Of a stretch of 64,000 nucleotides of DNA, positions 34,501-42,511 are shown piece after piece (the stretch's first letter is position 1; every line of letters starts with the position of its first letter). Under the pieces are notes generated by a model that had not been told where the DNA came from, ran no database searches, and worked only from the letters and a program-made list of their open reading frames with translations. Made by a program: the position numbers and the translations under genes. Source of the stretch: Mesorhizobium sp. YM1C-6-2 (GTDB taxonomy: Bacteria; Pseudomonadota; Alphaproteobacteria; Rhizobiales; Rhizobiaceae); assembly GCF_003666685.1 (NCBI RefSeq), contig NZ_RCIZ01000011.1, positions 103,318 to 167,317 of the forward strand, read 5' to 3'.

Positions 34501-35849
34501 ATCTTCTCGAACCGGGCTGGAAGGCAGACGCTGCCATTCAGGGGCTGGGCCGCACCAATCGCACCAACCAGGCGCAGCCGCCGCTGTTCCGGCCCATCGC
34601 GACCGATGTGAAGGCCGAGAAGCGTTTCCTTTCGACCATCGCGCGGCGTCTCGACACGCTCGGCGCGATCACGCGTGGCCAGCGCCAGACCGGGGGCCAG
34701 GGCCTCTTTCGGCCCGAGGACAATCTTGAAAGCCCCTATGCCCGCGATGCCTTGCGGCAGCTCTATATGCTGATCGTGCGCGGCAAGGTGCACGGCTGTT
34801 CGCTCGGCCGTTTCGAGCAGATGACCGGTCTGAAGTTGATGGATGCGAACGGCATCAAGGACGACCTGCCGCCGATCACTACCTTTCTCAACCGGCTGCT
34901 GGCGCTGACCATCGAGCTGCAGGCCATTTTGTTCTCGGCTTTCGAGCAGCTGCTCGAAGCGCGGGTCGACGGGGCCATCGCCTCCGGCACATACGATCTT
35001 GGTCTTGAAACGCTCCGCGCCGAAAGCTTCACTCTGACCGGCCGTCAGGTCATTTACACTCACCCCGCGACCGGCGCTGAGACCCGGCTGCTTTCAATCA
35101 GCGAGCGCAAGCGCAACCAGCCGATGTCGCTCGATGTGGCCCTACGCGAACTGGCCGATCCGCGGGCAAAACTGCTGGTGAATGAACGCTCGGGCCGTGC
35201 CGCCGTCCAGATCCCCACCACCAGTGTCATGCTGGACGATGGCGAGATCGAGCCGCGCGTACGGCTGCTGCGGCCGATGGAATGTACGACCTTTGCTCTT
35301 CGTGCGATGGGCGAAACGCGCTGGACCGAAGCCGATCGGGACAGCTTTGCGGCCATGTGGAACCGGGAAGTCGCACTGGTGCCGGCCTATTCGGAGGGCA
35401 CCCTTTACATCGTGGCGGGATTACTCCTGCCGGTCTGGAAGCGCCTGCCGCAGGATTCGACCCGTGTTTATCGGCTCCAGACCGATGATGGCGAGCGCAT
35501 CATCGGTCGCCGTGTCTCGCCGGCATGGGCAGCCAGCGTCGCCGCCACAAAAAGCGTCAGCCTGACAGCCAATGAGGCTTACGCCGCTTTGATCGACGGG
35601 CGCACAATTCTCGACCTGGCCGAAGGGCTGCAACTGCGCCGCGTCCGGGTCATGGGGACTCACCGCATTGAACTTACAGGCTTCAGCGAAGCCATGCGCG
35701 AACGCCTGCGCGCCTATGGGCTCTTCAGTGAAATCATATCGTGGAAGTTGCGCTTCTTTGTGCCGGTCGGGGCAGCCGGCAGCGGGATTATCGGCAGGTT
35801 GGTCGAGCGCTTCCCGATCGAACGCATCGCAGAACGGGAGGCGGCCTGA
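31530..35849 (+). CDS. Methyltransferase and strawberry-notch helicase fusion
   Basis: This 1,439-residue protein joins two activities. Residues about 130-280 are a SAM-dependent methyltransferase with VLEPSAGTG near 143 and NPPF near 207, the motif of N6-adenine methylases. The rest is a strawberry-notch-type SF2 helicase with Walker A LGDGTGAGKGRQSAG near 495, FDESHAMQN near 603, and motif VI region QGLGRTNRTNQ near 1003. Such proteins are backbone genes in alphaproteobacterial ICEs and may methylate and remodel element DNA during transfer. It overlaps the Toprim gene at TGATG. Confidence 0.88.
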   Translation: MNMVSPVTGSVTSVATAPAILTAATILLGHLERGQHVSAATLRDAMETAFGASDATGTWDWKTAYEACEVATVLFLRKYGKALFRKAASPAARLSAIARIVDRLPTHTRRSEESQALQQFSTPAPLGLAAIAAAKITANDVVLEPSAGTGLMAILAEIAGGRLVLNELADTRAELLSSLFPAVSTTRFDAAQIDDHLRPAIVPSVVLMNPPFSATANVSGRMADTAFRHVASALARLADGGRLAAITGANLSPDQAGWRNAFVRLQEQGRLIFSAAIAGSVYAKHGTTFATRLIVIDKTPAEDPSQFPASSGAAPNVATLLDWIETQVPPRLPVMHPKLPESVLAAVPKSVRSTLTRAAMARSATAPVGDPEGVELVYETVDWTPPEGAQLTDAIYEQYGLQSIRIPRAQPHPTKLVQSAAMASVAPPKPSYRPMLPGDIRERLSDAQLETVIYAGEAHADYLAGAWSVDETFDTVSAAPADAEGAVRFRRGFMLGDGTGAGKGRQSAGIILDSWLRGRRKAIWISKSDKLIEDAQRDWSALGMERLLITPLSRFSQGKPITLSEGILFTTYATLRSDDRGEKVSRVRQIVDWLGSDFDGVIIFDESHAMQNAGGGKGERGTIAASQQGRAGLRLQHALPDARIVYVSATGATTVHNLAYAQRLGLWGGEDFPFATRAEFVEAIEAGGVAAMEVLARDLRSLGLYTARSLSYDGVEYELVEHRLTDEQRRIYDAYAGAFAVIHNNLDAAMEAANITGSDGALNRQAKSAARSAFESAKQRFFGHLLTSMKTPTLIRSIDADLEAGHDAVIQIVSTGEALMERRLAELPAEEWNDVRVDITPREYVLDYLAHSFPVQLYEPFTDSEGNLSSRPVFRDGQPVECRAAVARRDAMIEHLACLPPAPGALDQIVQRFGTDVVAEVTGRSRRIIRKGEGSAAQLAVENRAPSANLAETAAFMDDQKRILVFSDAGGTGRSYHADLGARNRRLRVHYLLEPGWKADAAIQGLGRTNRTNQAQPPLFRPIATDVKAEKRFLSTIARRLDTLGAITRGQRQTGGQGLFRPEDNLESPYARDALRQLYMLIVRGKVHGCSLGRFEQMTGLKLMDANGIKDDLPPITTFLNRLLALTIELQAILFSAFEQLLEARVDGAIASGTYDLGLETLRAESFTLTGRQVIYTHPATGAETRLLSISERKRNQPMSLDVALRELADPRAKLLVNERSGRAAVQIPTTSVMLDDGEIEPRVRLLRPMECTTFALRAMGETRWTEADRDSFAAMWNREVALVPAYSEGTLYIVAGLLLPVWKRLPQDSTRVYRLQTDDGERIIGRRVSPAWAASVAATKSVSLTANEAYAALIDGRTILDLAEGLQLRRVRVMGTHRIELTGFSEAMRERLRAYGLFSEIISWKLRFFVPVGAAGSGIIGRLVERFPIERIAEREAA

Positions 35850-36886
35850 TGTCTCGTCTTTACGCCAACGAGCTGGCGCAGCGTCTCGGCCGGCAGGCCG
35901 AGTCGGTTTGCCGTCACTACCTCTCGAATGGCCATAAGCAGGGCCATTACTGGCAGGTCGGCGACGTCCGCAATGGCGCGGGACGCTCGATGTTCGTGCG
36001 GCTGCATGACAGCGCCAGGGGACCGGCGGGCAAATGGTCCGATGCCGCCACCGGCGAACATGGTGATCTGCTCGATGTAATCCGCGAAAGTCTCGGTCTC
36101 CTCGACTTCGCCGAGGTCGCTGCGGAAGCCCGACGCTTTCTGAGCCTTTCCCATCCAGAACCAGTCCCCACCGGGCGGCGTCGCGGAACTCCGGCTATAT
36201 CGGGTTCGGCAGAGGCCGCACGCCGGCTCTGGCGCATCGCACAACCGATCACGAGCACGCTCGCAGAGACGTATTTGCGGAGACGCGGCATTACGGATTT
36301 GCACGGAACCGGCGCGCTGCGCTTCCATCCGAACTGCTACTGGCGGCCCGAGCATGAAGGGCCGACCGAGACCTGGCCGGCGATAATCGCGGCGGTCACC
36401 GATCGCGATGGCAACATAACCGGCGCCCACCGCACCTGGCTCGCGCGTGACGGGTCGGGCAAAGCGCCGCGTGATCCGCCGCGCAAGGCCATGGGGGACC
36501 TGCTTGGTAACGCCGTCCGGTTCGGAAAGGCACAAGATGTCATCGCGGCGGGAGAAGGCATCGAGACCATTCTGTCGCTGCGGCAATTGCTGCCACAGAT
36601 GCCGATGGCTGCCGCACTCTCGGCCGGGCACCTCGCCGCTTTCCTGTTCCCGGCCCATCTACGCAGGTTTTATTTCGTGCGTGACAACGATCCGGCAGGC
36701 GACAGCGCACGAGACAAGCTCGTCGAGCGGGCGCTGGCGGCCGGAATCGAGACCATCACGCTCTCGCCGATGATGGGTGACTTCAACGAAGACCTCACTT
36801 CGTGCGGGCTGGATACATTGCGGGTACGGCTTCACGGGCAACTGGCTGCAGACGACGTCAGTCGTTTCATGGCTTTGGCTGCATAG
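35849..36886 (+). CDS. Toprim-domain primase-like protein
   Basis: This 345-residue protein has an N-terminal DUF7146-like region (ANELAQRLGRQAESVCRHYL, then GHYWQVGDVRNGAGRSMFV) and a Toprim domain. The Toprim glutamate is in GEGIETILSLRQ, and the acidic pair is in VRDNDPAGD. It lacks the zinc-finger and full RNA polymerase domain of DnaG, so primase function is inferred. It would prime the transferred strand after conjugation. It is coupled to the helicase gene by overlapping stop and start codons. Confidence 0.82.
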   Translation: MSRLYANELAQRLGRQAESVCRHYLSNGHKQGHYWQVGDVRNGAGRSMFVRLHDSARGPAGKWSDAATGEHGDLLDVIRESLGLLDFAEVAAEARRFLSLSHPEPVPTGRRRGTPAISGSAEAARRLWRIAQPITSTLAETYLRRRGITDLHGTGALRFHPNCYWRPEHEGPTETWPAIIAAVTDRDGNITGAHRTWLARDGSGKAPRDPPRKAMGDLLGNAVRFGKAQDVIAAGEGIETILSLRQLLPQMPMAAALSAGHLAAFLFPAHLRRFYFVRDNDPAGDSARDKLVERALAAGIETITLSPMMGDFNEDLTSCGLDTLRVRLHGQLAADDVSRFMALAA

Positions 36887-37050
36887 CCGGGATGAGAAGC
36901 GGGCGGGTGCTTGTGTTCCGTTGCCGGCATACAGGAAGCCTTCTCTATTCGGCAGGGGACCGCGCCTCGGCCTTCGAGAGGGCGAGCGGCCCACAAACGG
37001 ACCGGCCGGGCAATGGCGGCGCCCGACTGATTTCCGTCGGCGGCCCGCCA

Positions 37051-37074
37051 CCCCACGCGACTAGTCGCGTGGGG
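37051..37074. repeat. 24-base perfect palindrome
   Basis: CCCCACGCGACT is followed immediately by its exact reverse complement, with SpeI-like ACTAGT at the centre. It has no loop and no T-run, so it fits a dimeric protein-binding site better than a terminator. A ParB/KorB-type site is one possibility. Confidence 0.75.
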
Positions 37075-37193
37075 ACCCCGTCTCCCCCGCCTTTACAGCG
37101 CGAAGCAAATCAGCCGGGCTTTGCCATCGAGGCCCTCGCGAAAGGCTCGGGCTGCCTGGCCGGACCGCCTGCGGGCTTGTCGTCGCCATCAGG

Positions 37194-37208
37194 CCGCGAC
37201 GGTCGCGG
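37194..37208 (+). promoter_or_regulatory. Short hairpin before the DUF2493 gene
   Basis: CCGCGA (37194-37199) pairs with TCGCGG (37203-37208) around CGG. The Shine-Dalgarno GGAG lies shortly after, before the ATG at 37230. Confidence 0.4.
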
Positions 37209-37229
37209 TCCTTGCCATCGGAGCCTGCC

Positions 37230-38156
37230 ATGTACACCCATGACGAACGCGAACCCGATCACGCGACATCTGCCACCGGCCATGTCATCGAGGAGCTTGA
37301 GCTTTACGGCTATCGTCCGTCAGAGGACGAGTCCGATCCCCGGATCACGCCCGAGGATCACATCATCCAGAGCGCGGTCGCTGACATTTTCGACGCCCTG
37401 ATCTCCACCATGGCCGACACCAGTCTCGATTTCGACCTTGCCGAGATCCTCTGGTCGAGCGTCAATACCTTCCACCGCGCTGTCGAACGGATCGAAAAGA
37501 AGCTCGACGACAACGAACAGGCCCAGAAGCGCCTCCAGCGCGAACAGGACGGATCCGAGGTGAAGTCGGTCCAGCTCGAGACCCTGATCGGGGTCGGGCA
37601 AAGCCTTATCGAGCGCCGCGACAGCATGGAAACTTTCCGCGAGACCGCTGCCGATATCTATCTGCGCACCCTCGGCATGCCCTGGTCGCCGCGCTCGGGT
37701 TCACGGGTCAATCATCGCCAGATGACGGCGGCCATGATCGATAGCCGGGACTTCATCGCCGCCAAGCGACGCGCCGACAATGACGTGCTGTTACCGGCCG
37801 GCACGAAGATCGCCTTTTCGGGTGGCGAGACCACCGATCATCGATTGATCTGGGACAAGCTCGATCAGGTTCATGCCAAGCATCCGGACATGGTGCTGCT
37901 GCATGGTGGATCGCCGAAGGGCGCCGAGCGCATCGCCGCCACCTGGGCCCACAATCGCAAGGTGCCGCAGGTCGCCTTCAGGCCCGATTGGGCCAAACAC
38001 GCCAAGGCCGCGCCTTTCAAACGCAACGATCAGATGCTCGGCACGATGCCGATCGGGGTCATCGTCTTTCCAGGTACAGGGATTCAGGACAATCTCGCCG
38101 ACAAGGCGCGCAAATTGGGCATTCCTGTCTACCGCTTCGCGACGGGCGGCGCGTGA
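37230..38156 (+). CDS. DUF2493 (SLOG-fold) protein
   Basis: This 308-residue protein has an acidic N-terminal region, a helical middle (VERIEKKLDDNEQAQKRLQR looks like a coiled coil near residues 85-105), and a C-terminal DUF2493 domain. That domain is recognised by KIAFSGGETTDHRLIWDKL and VLLHGGSPKGAERIAATWA. It has a SLOG/Rossmann-like nucleotide-binding fold related to DprA and YspA. Binding of a nucleotide signal is likely; the biological role is unknown. The ATG at 37230 follows GGAG. Confidence 0.8.
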   Translation: MYTHDEREPDHATSATGHVIEELELYGYRPSEDESDPRITPEDHIIQSAVADIFDALISTMADTSLDFDLAEILWSSVNTFHRAVERIEKKLDDNEQAQKRLQREQDGSEVKSVQLETLIGVGQSLIERRDSMETFRETAADIYLRTLGMPWSPRSGSRVNHRQMTAAMIDSRDFIAAKRRADNDVLLPAGTKIAFSGGETTDHRLIWDKLDQVHAKHPDMVLLHGGSPKGAERIAATWAHNRKVPQVAFRPDWAKHAKAAPFKRNDQMLGTMPIGVIVFPGTGIQDNLADKARKLGIPVYRFATGGA

Positions 38157-38375
38157 GCGCCGCCCGCAATTCCTCAAGGCCTTCGACGAACCGGAGATGG
38201 CTCGACGTCCCGTCATGCCGGCGAAACACATCGCCTGTAGGGCGATGGGCCGCTCGATCCGAGCATCTCCAGGCAGAGCAAGGAAAAGGGCCGGACAAGG
38301 TCAGGGGTCTCTTTGATCCCTATTTGTTCTTAATGATCGCTGGCACTTCTGCTACTGTTCCGATCGCGCCGTGGA

Positions 38376-38421
38376 GGTGGTGGCAGGCGCACCGTCCAAT
38401 CCATTGCACGGAGACACCACC
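38376..38421 (+). promoter_or_regulatory. Hairpin leader before the 38422 membrane protein gene
   Basis: GGTGGTG (38376-38382) pairs with CACCACC (38415-38421), the last base before the ATG. The inner stem CCGT (38392-38395) with ACGG (38408-38411) covers the Shine-Dalgarno CGGAG. The structure would hide the ribosome binding site. Confidence 0.55.
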
Positions 38422-38871
38422 ATGACCTTTCTCGGTATTCTCGCCGCCATGGCCGCCATGGCCGCCATAGGCTTCATGTGCTGGCTGCTTTTCAACCTTG
38501 CCGTCTTTGCGTTGCCCTTCTTCATCGGGGTGAACGCCGGTATCTGGGCCTACGGCACCGGCGCGGGCTGGCTCGGGGCCGTTCTTGTCGGATTACTCGC
38601 TGCCGGCCTGACCTTGGCGGCAGCTCAAGGCCTGCTCATTCTGGTCCGGCCTCTATGGGCGCGGTTGCTGATCGCACTCGCCTTTGTCGCTCCGGCTGTC
38701 GTCGCCGGCTTCTACGCCACGCTCGGCATCGTCAAACATATGATGCCGTCCGAGACCTGGCAGCTCATCTTCTCGGTCATTGGCGCAATTGCCGTGGGAG
38801 TGACGAGCTTCCTGCGGCTTGCGGCAATGTCATTTGCCGAGTCTGCTGGCACGGGCCATGCGCGCACCTAG
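38422..38871 (+). CDS. Four-helix membrane protein of unknown function
   Basis: This 149-residue protein is mainly hydrophobic, with segments around residues 3-40 (IGFMCWLLFNLAVFALPFFI), 45-75 (LGAVLVGLLAAGLTLAAAQG), 80-105 and 115-140. No motif or family is recognised. It is preceded by a hairpin that reaches the start codon. An upstream in-frame start at 38371 is rejected because it passes through that hairpin. Confidence 0.65.
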   Translation: MTFLGILAAMAAMAAIGFMCWLLFNLAVFALPFFIGVNAGIWAYGTGAGWLGAVLVGLLAAGLTLAAAQGLLILVRPLWARLLIALAFVAPAVVAGFYATLGIVKHMMPSETWQLIFSVIGAIAVGVTSFLRLAAMSFAESAGTGHART

Positions 38872-39471
38872 CTGCGTGCAGAATCCGGTTGGTGGCCAGA
38901 ATAGAGGGATGAACCTGCCGTCGTCAGAGATAAGGGGCGCGGGATCGGCGTAGTGAACTCGCATCAGCCCGGTGGAGCGATGGGCACATAGCGGGAGCGC
39001 AGGACGGATGGCGCGAATTTCGCGGGCACATTGCGGAACCCAGGCGGGATGCGCTCTCGCCGACTTCGGTTGGGTCAAATATCGGTACGCGTGCCAAGGA
39101 CAGGGGCGACGTCACGGGCATTCGTCGCGACCGGTCCGGCGGAACCTTGAATGCGCCAGAATCTGCGTTCTTCTCGTATCTCTGACCGCTCCAAACGGCC
39201 TCTTCCATGGCCTGATCTGGCCGAAGACCAGCGCGCGGCGCGCGCTTCGATCGCTTTGGCGCAACAGCGTCGTCACAACTTTCTTCCCCTGACGGCCCCA
39301 CCCCATGTTCCATGGGTCCCCGAGGCGCGTCATTCCTCGCGCGAGCAAGAAAGTCCCTCCTGTGCTGTCCAGTCCCCGCAAACGGGGATGCGCCAGCAAT
39401 CGTCTCCGTCCCGTCGATCGCCATCGAGGCCGCAATGGTGCGGGCTCGAAAACGGAAAACGGAGATTTGAA
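38872..39471. other. 600-base intergenic region, no supported gene
   Basis: Frames are open on both strands, including 38924-39424 on the minus strand, but none resembles a protein and none has a clear ribosome binding site. The last 50 bases contain the leader hairpin of the DUF736 gene. Confidence 0.55.
39425..39448 (+). promoter_or_regulatory. Hairpin leader before the DUF736 gene
   Basis: CGAG (39425-39428) with CTCG (39445-39448) and CCGCA (39430-39434) with TGCGG (39439-39443) form a stem with one G-G mismatch and the loop ATGG. The Shine-Dalgarno GGAG is about 15 bases further on, before the ATG at 39472. Confidence 0.5.
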
Positions 39472-39798
39472 ATGGCGACCATCGGTACCTTCAAGAAGAC
39501 CGGTTCGAACGAATTCACCGGCGAAATCGTCACCCTCAGTGTCCAGGCCAAGGGCGTGCGTATCGTTCCCGACATCCGCGCAAACGGCGAGAACGCTCCC
39601 AGCCACCGGGTCCTGGTCGGCCGCGCCGAGATCGGTGCCGCCTGGTCCAAGCGCTCGGGCGAAGGCCGCGATTATCTGGGTCTCAAGCTCGATGATCCGA
39701 GCTTCACCGCCCCGATCTACGCCAACCTCTTCGATGACGAGGACGGCGAAGCCTACTCGCTGATCTGGTCCCGCCCCAATCCGCGTCGCGGCGACTGA
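39472..39798 (+). CDS. DUF736 protein
   Basis: This 108-residue protein is a full DUF736: MATIGTFKKTGSNEFTGEIV, then APSHRVLVGRAEIGAAW and GRDYLGLKLDDPSFTAPIYA. DUF736 proteins are highly abundant in alphaproteobacterial plasmids and ICEs and have no established function; small size and high expression suggest DNA or RNA binding. The gene ends at a strong terminator. Confidence 0.9.
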   Translation: MATIGTFKKTGSNEFTGEIVTLSVQAKGVRIVPDIRANGENAPSHRVLVGRAEIGAAWSKRSGEGRDYLGLKLDDPSFTAPIYANLFDDEDGEAYSLIWSRPNPRRGD

Positions 39799-39805
39799 AG
39801 CGCAA

Positions 39806-39838
39806 ATGGCCCCGGCGCCAAAGCCGGGGCCATTTCTC
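39806..39838. terminator. Strong terminator between DUF736 and hipA
   Basis: ATGGCCCCGGC (39806-39816) and GCCGGGGCCAT (39823-39833) form a perfect 11-base stem around GCCAAA. TTTCTCT follows on the plus strand. It lies between two convergent genes and may serve both. Confidence 0.85.
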
Positions 39839-39862
39839 TGTCAGCCGACCAAGGAACGGCCC

Positions 39863-41104
39863 TCAGTCCAAGAGGACAGGCATCATGGCCCTCACATGGG
39901 CGTCGATCCGTTCCAGAACGATCGATGGGATCGCATCACGTTCCGGCAATTTCCACCAATGCGCATCGATGCGCCTTACTGTCTCGCTGACAGTTTTCAG
40001 GACGGCGGGCTCTGGAAGACGCGCCCGATTGGCGAAAGCCTTCCACCGCGGCAGCGTCAGGGCCTTGAACGCGCGTTCACCGCCAAGTGACAAAGCCAGA
40101 TTGTCAGCCGGGATATAAGGAACCGTCGAAAGCACGTCGTAGATCGGCGCCAGGGCGGGCGAATTGCCGTCACCGGGATAGATCAGCGACCAGTTTTTCA
40201 GGTGCATGTCGCCATTGCCCATGACCACCGACAGGGTCAGGCGGCGGACGAACTCCAGCGCCGCTATCGGCGAGATCGCCACATTCAGAGCCGCGGCGAT
40301 GTCATGATAGGCCGCGCCTTCATATTTTCGTGCCGGATAGATACCGAAGACCTGGGCGAAATCCTCGATATGAATTCGTCGCGCGCCGGAGGCGCGATCG
40401 AACCGCCGGATAAGAAGGACCAGACCCTCGGCCAGGGTCTCGAACTCTCCAGGGATGCCTTCGAACTGGTCTTTGCCCACCAGCTCGCGTTCGGGCACGT
40501 CCATGCCGATGGCTTCGGCCAGCGCGAGATTGGCGAACTCGTTCTCCGACACGCCTGGAAAGGCGGTCGAAGGAAACTTGGCGATGTACTGACCGTCGCT
40601 GTCCCCGAGCGGCACTGTCAACCCGCCGCCCTTGCCGGTGTTCTTCATCACCGAAAGCTTCATCTGCACGCCGGCGAGCGAGAAACGCGCTTTCGGCTCG
40701 CCCTCAACTGCAGCGGTTGCAGCGACGATATCTCCGTTACTCGGGATAACCCGCACAGCGCCTGGCAGGTCGGCGCCCAGCGCGGCCAGCAGATCGAAAT
40801 CATTGCCAGGCCGGACGGTCCGGGCGTGATGCTTTTCCATCGCCTCGCGCAGCTTGTCCTCGGGCAGGAGGTTGGCAAAGAAGGGCGGCAAGGCGCCTGC
40901 CACCGGGCGTGGATCCTTGCGCAATCCTCCCGTCGCCGCGCGGAAGGACAGGCTCAACACGGGATGCCCTCCGCTCGCGCGGTAGGCAGGATCGAAGCTG
41001 AAGGCGTTGAAGTCGCCCGGTGTCCTGACGATCGTGCCGACCTTCACCTCATTGAGGAGAACATCGAGAGACAGGACGGTTTCGGCGGAGCGGGCTCTAT
41101 TCAT
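39863..41104 (-). CDS. hipA: HipA-family serine/threonine kinase toxin
   Basis: This 413-residue protein is a HipA-type kinase, the toxin of a type II module. It shows the N-terminal subdomain 1 (FAFSFDPAYR-like AFSFDPAYRAS), FSLAGVQMKLSV as the nucleotide loop, the catalytic HipA motif GNGDMHLKNWSL near residue 295, and the metal-binding APIYDVLST. HipA proteins phosphorylate a tRNA synthetase and stop growth. It starts inside the end of hipB with an overlap of about eight bases. ATG codons at 41104 and 41107 are both possible. Confidence 0.88.
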   Translation of the reverse strand: MNRARSAETVLSLDVLLNEVKVGTIVRTPGDFNAFSFDPAYRASGGHPVLSLSFRAATGGLRKDPRPVAGALPPFFANLLPEDKLREAMEKHHARTVRPGNDFDLLAALGADLPGAVRVIPSNGDIVAATAAVEGEPKARFSLAGVQMKLSVMKNTGKGGGLTVPLGDSDGQYIAKFPSTAFPGVSENEFANLALAEAIGMDVPERELVGKDQFEGIPGEFETLAEGLVLLIRRFDRASGARRIHIEDFAQVFGIYPARKYEGAAYHDIAAALNVAISPIAALEFVRRLTLSVVMGNGDMHLKNWSLIYPGDGNSPALAPIYDVLSTVPYIPADNLALSLGGERAFKALTLPRWKAFANRARLPEPAVLKTVSETVRRIDAHWWKLPERDAIPSIVLERIDAHVRAMMPVLLD

Positions 41105-41402
41105 CATCACCTTCCGCTTGCGGGCTGAAAGCCGGCCGGTCGTCCTCGCCCTGCGGGCTGAGCAGCGCCTCAATGGCCGGGACCATCGCCTGAGGAACCA
41201 GCATCATCTCCAGGCCAAGCGCCCTTGCAACATTGATCAGAGTCGTGGCGCGTGCCGCTGCGGCTCCGGTTTCGATGTCGCGATAGCGGGGACGGGATAT
41301 GCCGGCGAGATCGGCGACCTGTTCCTGCGTCAGGCCCGCCGCTAGCCGTGCGCGCCGAAAATGGTCGCCGATCATATCCAGAGCCTCTGCTTCGGTTTTC
41401 AT
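41097..41402 (-). CDS. hipB: HipB-like XRE antitoxin
   Basis: This 101-residue protein has a classic XRE helix-turn-helix: MIGDHFRRARLAAGLTQEQV, ADLAGISRPRYRDIETG. It then runs into TTLINVARALGLEMMLVPQA, which resembles the C-terminal strand of HipB. It would bind HipA and repress the operon. The ATG at 41402 lies next to the operator region. Gene order hipB-hipA is the usual one. Confidence 0.85.
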   Translation of the reverse strand: MKTEAEALDMIGDHFRRARLAAGLTQEQVADLAGISRPRYRDIETGAAAARATTLINVARALGLEMMLVPQAMVPAIEALLSPQGEDDRPAFSPQAEGDDE

Positions 41403-41708
41403 GTGAATCCTTTACAGATCAATTTGCTCGATTTGATCCGGAAACGTATCACAAGGCGGTCTGGAAGGCAAGAATTTGATCCGCAAACATATCTCAGTAG
41501 GACGGATTGATACGTTTGAGCGTCATTCGGCGTTCTTTGGTGGGTCAATCCCATCAGCCTTGGCGGCCGAATCAGTCGTCCGACAACAAAGGTCAGCGCC
41601 GCTGTAGCTGCGGAACAGACGGCCAATTCCCGATGACTATTTGCCAAGAACGACTATTATAGTCGTAGTTCTGGAGTGCGCGCCGGTCGCAATGGGAGGT
41701 GATCATGC
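41403..41708. other. 306-base region between divergent hipBA and XRE genes
   Basis: No gene is supported here. It holds the hipBA operator repeats, listed separately, and presumably promoters for both directions. The right end has GGAGGTGATC, a likely Shine-Dalgarno for the gene at 41709. Confidence 0.55.
41432..41520. promoter_or_regulatory. Candidate HipB operators upstream of hipBA
   Basis: TTTGATCCGGAAACGTATC (41432-41450) and TTTGATCCGCAAACATATC (41475-41493) are 19-base direct repeats 43 bases apart, differing at two positions. A third, inverted half-copy, GATACGTTTGAG, is at 41509-41520. Each carries a TATCC-like core in the sense of HipB sites. They lie 30-120 bases upstream of hipB. 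Confidence 0.6.
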
Positions 41709-41957
41709 ATGATCACCGCCCGACAGTCGCGGGCCGCGCGCGCCTTGCTGGGTTGGACACAGGAGACGCTCGCTGACAAGGCCCGTGTATCACTGACCGC
41801 GCTCAAGCGCCTCGAATCCGAAAGCGGCCTCGAGGTGTACGAAAGCACGCGCGATCAGGTCCGTCGGGCTCTCGAAGCAGCCGGTGTCGTCCTTCTGTCG
41901 ACCGAGCGTGGACACGGAGTGCTGCTGGTCCATGATGGTGGTGACAAAAAGCGCTGA
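41709..41957 (+). CDS. XRE-family regulator, possible QseC counterpart
   Basis: This 82-residue protein is a small XRE repressor: MITARQSRAARALLGWTQET, LADKARVSLTALKRLESESG, then VRRALEAAGVVLLSTERGHG. In the Mesorhizobium symbiosis ICE a similar small HTH protein, QseC, controls qseM. Here the next gene is QseM-like, so this is a plausible counterpart, but the match is by position and size only. The ATG is preceded by GGAGG. Confidence 0.75.
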   Translation: MITARQSRAARALLGWTQETLADKARVSLTALKRLESESGLEVYESTRDQVRRALEAAGVVLLSTERGHGVLLVHDGGDKKR

Positions 41958-42074
41958 CGGGCAAGCGGCAGACGCCGTGTTCCTTCCAGGCGATATTCTC
42001 CCAAAACACACAATCTTGGAGTATCTGGTGTTACCCCGCGTCCTGCAGTGGGCAGCACGCACCAGGCAATTGAC

Positions 42075-42335
42075 ATGCCCCCGATAGAACCCTTCGAGGA
42101 TGCACCACCGGTCTCCAGCGAATTAACCGCCTATGACCGTGCCCATATCAAGCTTTACATGCGACTGCTGGATGCCGCTGCCGATGGCGCCGAGTGGACT
42201 GAAGCCGTTCAAATCCTGTTTGGCATCGACCCCAATCTCGAGCCGGATCGCGCACGCCGGGTCCATGATGCTCATCTGGCGCGCGCCAAATGGATGGCGC
42301 AGACCGGCTACCGTCATCTTCTCTGGAAGCGATAG
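42075..42335 (+). CDS. Small DUF2285 protein, QseM-like antiactivator
   Basis: This 86-residue protein aligns by eye with the DUF2285 C-terminus of the next gene. LTAYDRAHIKLYMRLLDAAA matches ITPYQHRRIRLMMRAADGRA, and TGYRHLLWKR matches GGYRKLLRHR. In ICEMlSym R7A, QseM is a small DUF2285 protein that binds both TraR and FseA and blocks excision. This gene lies between an XRE gene and an FseA-like gene, which supports the same role. A GTG at 42048 is an alternative start. Confidence 0.7.
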   Translation: MPPIEPFEDAPPVSSELTAYDRAHIKLYMRLLDAAADGAEWTEAVQILFGIDPNLEPDRARRVHDAHLARAKWMAQTGYRHLLWKR

Positions 42336-42511
42336 GTCCGATGTTCGCATCCGGCGCGGCGCACGTAGACGCGCGGGGGCGATACGGCGTTTCGCGGCCT
42401 GTCGGCAGATTTTCCGCATTGCTGGCCGCCCTGTCATGCCGCTGCAACAGATCTTGTCGTAAATAGCTCGGCGAAAAATCTGATCTGCGCTTTGCACGTG
42501 AGGAGGGACGG

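Larger units (their letters stand above)
36887..37229. other. 343-base intergenic region with a long palindrome
   Basis: No gene is supported. The notable feature is the palindrome at 37051. A leader hairpin for the next gene lies at 37194-37208. Confidence 0.6.

Noticed and set aside
38924..39424. A 166-codon minus-strand frame in the gap before DUF736
   Set aside because: No known pattern, high Ser/Arg content, no Shine-Dalgarno, and opposite to the direction of all neighbours.
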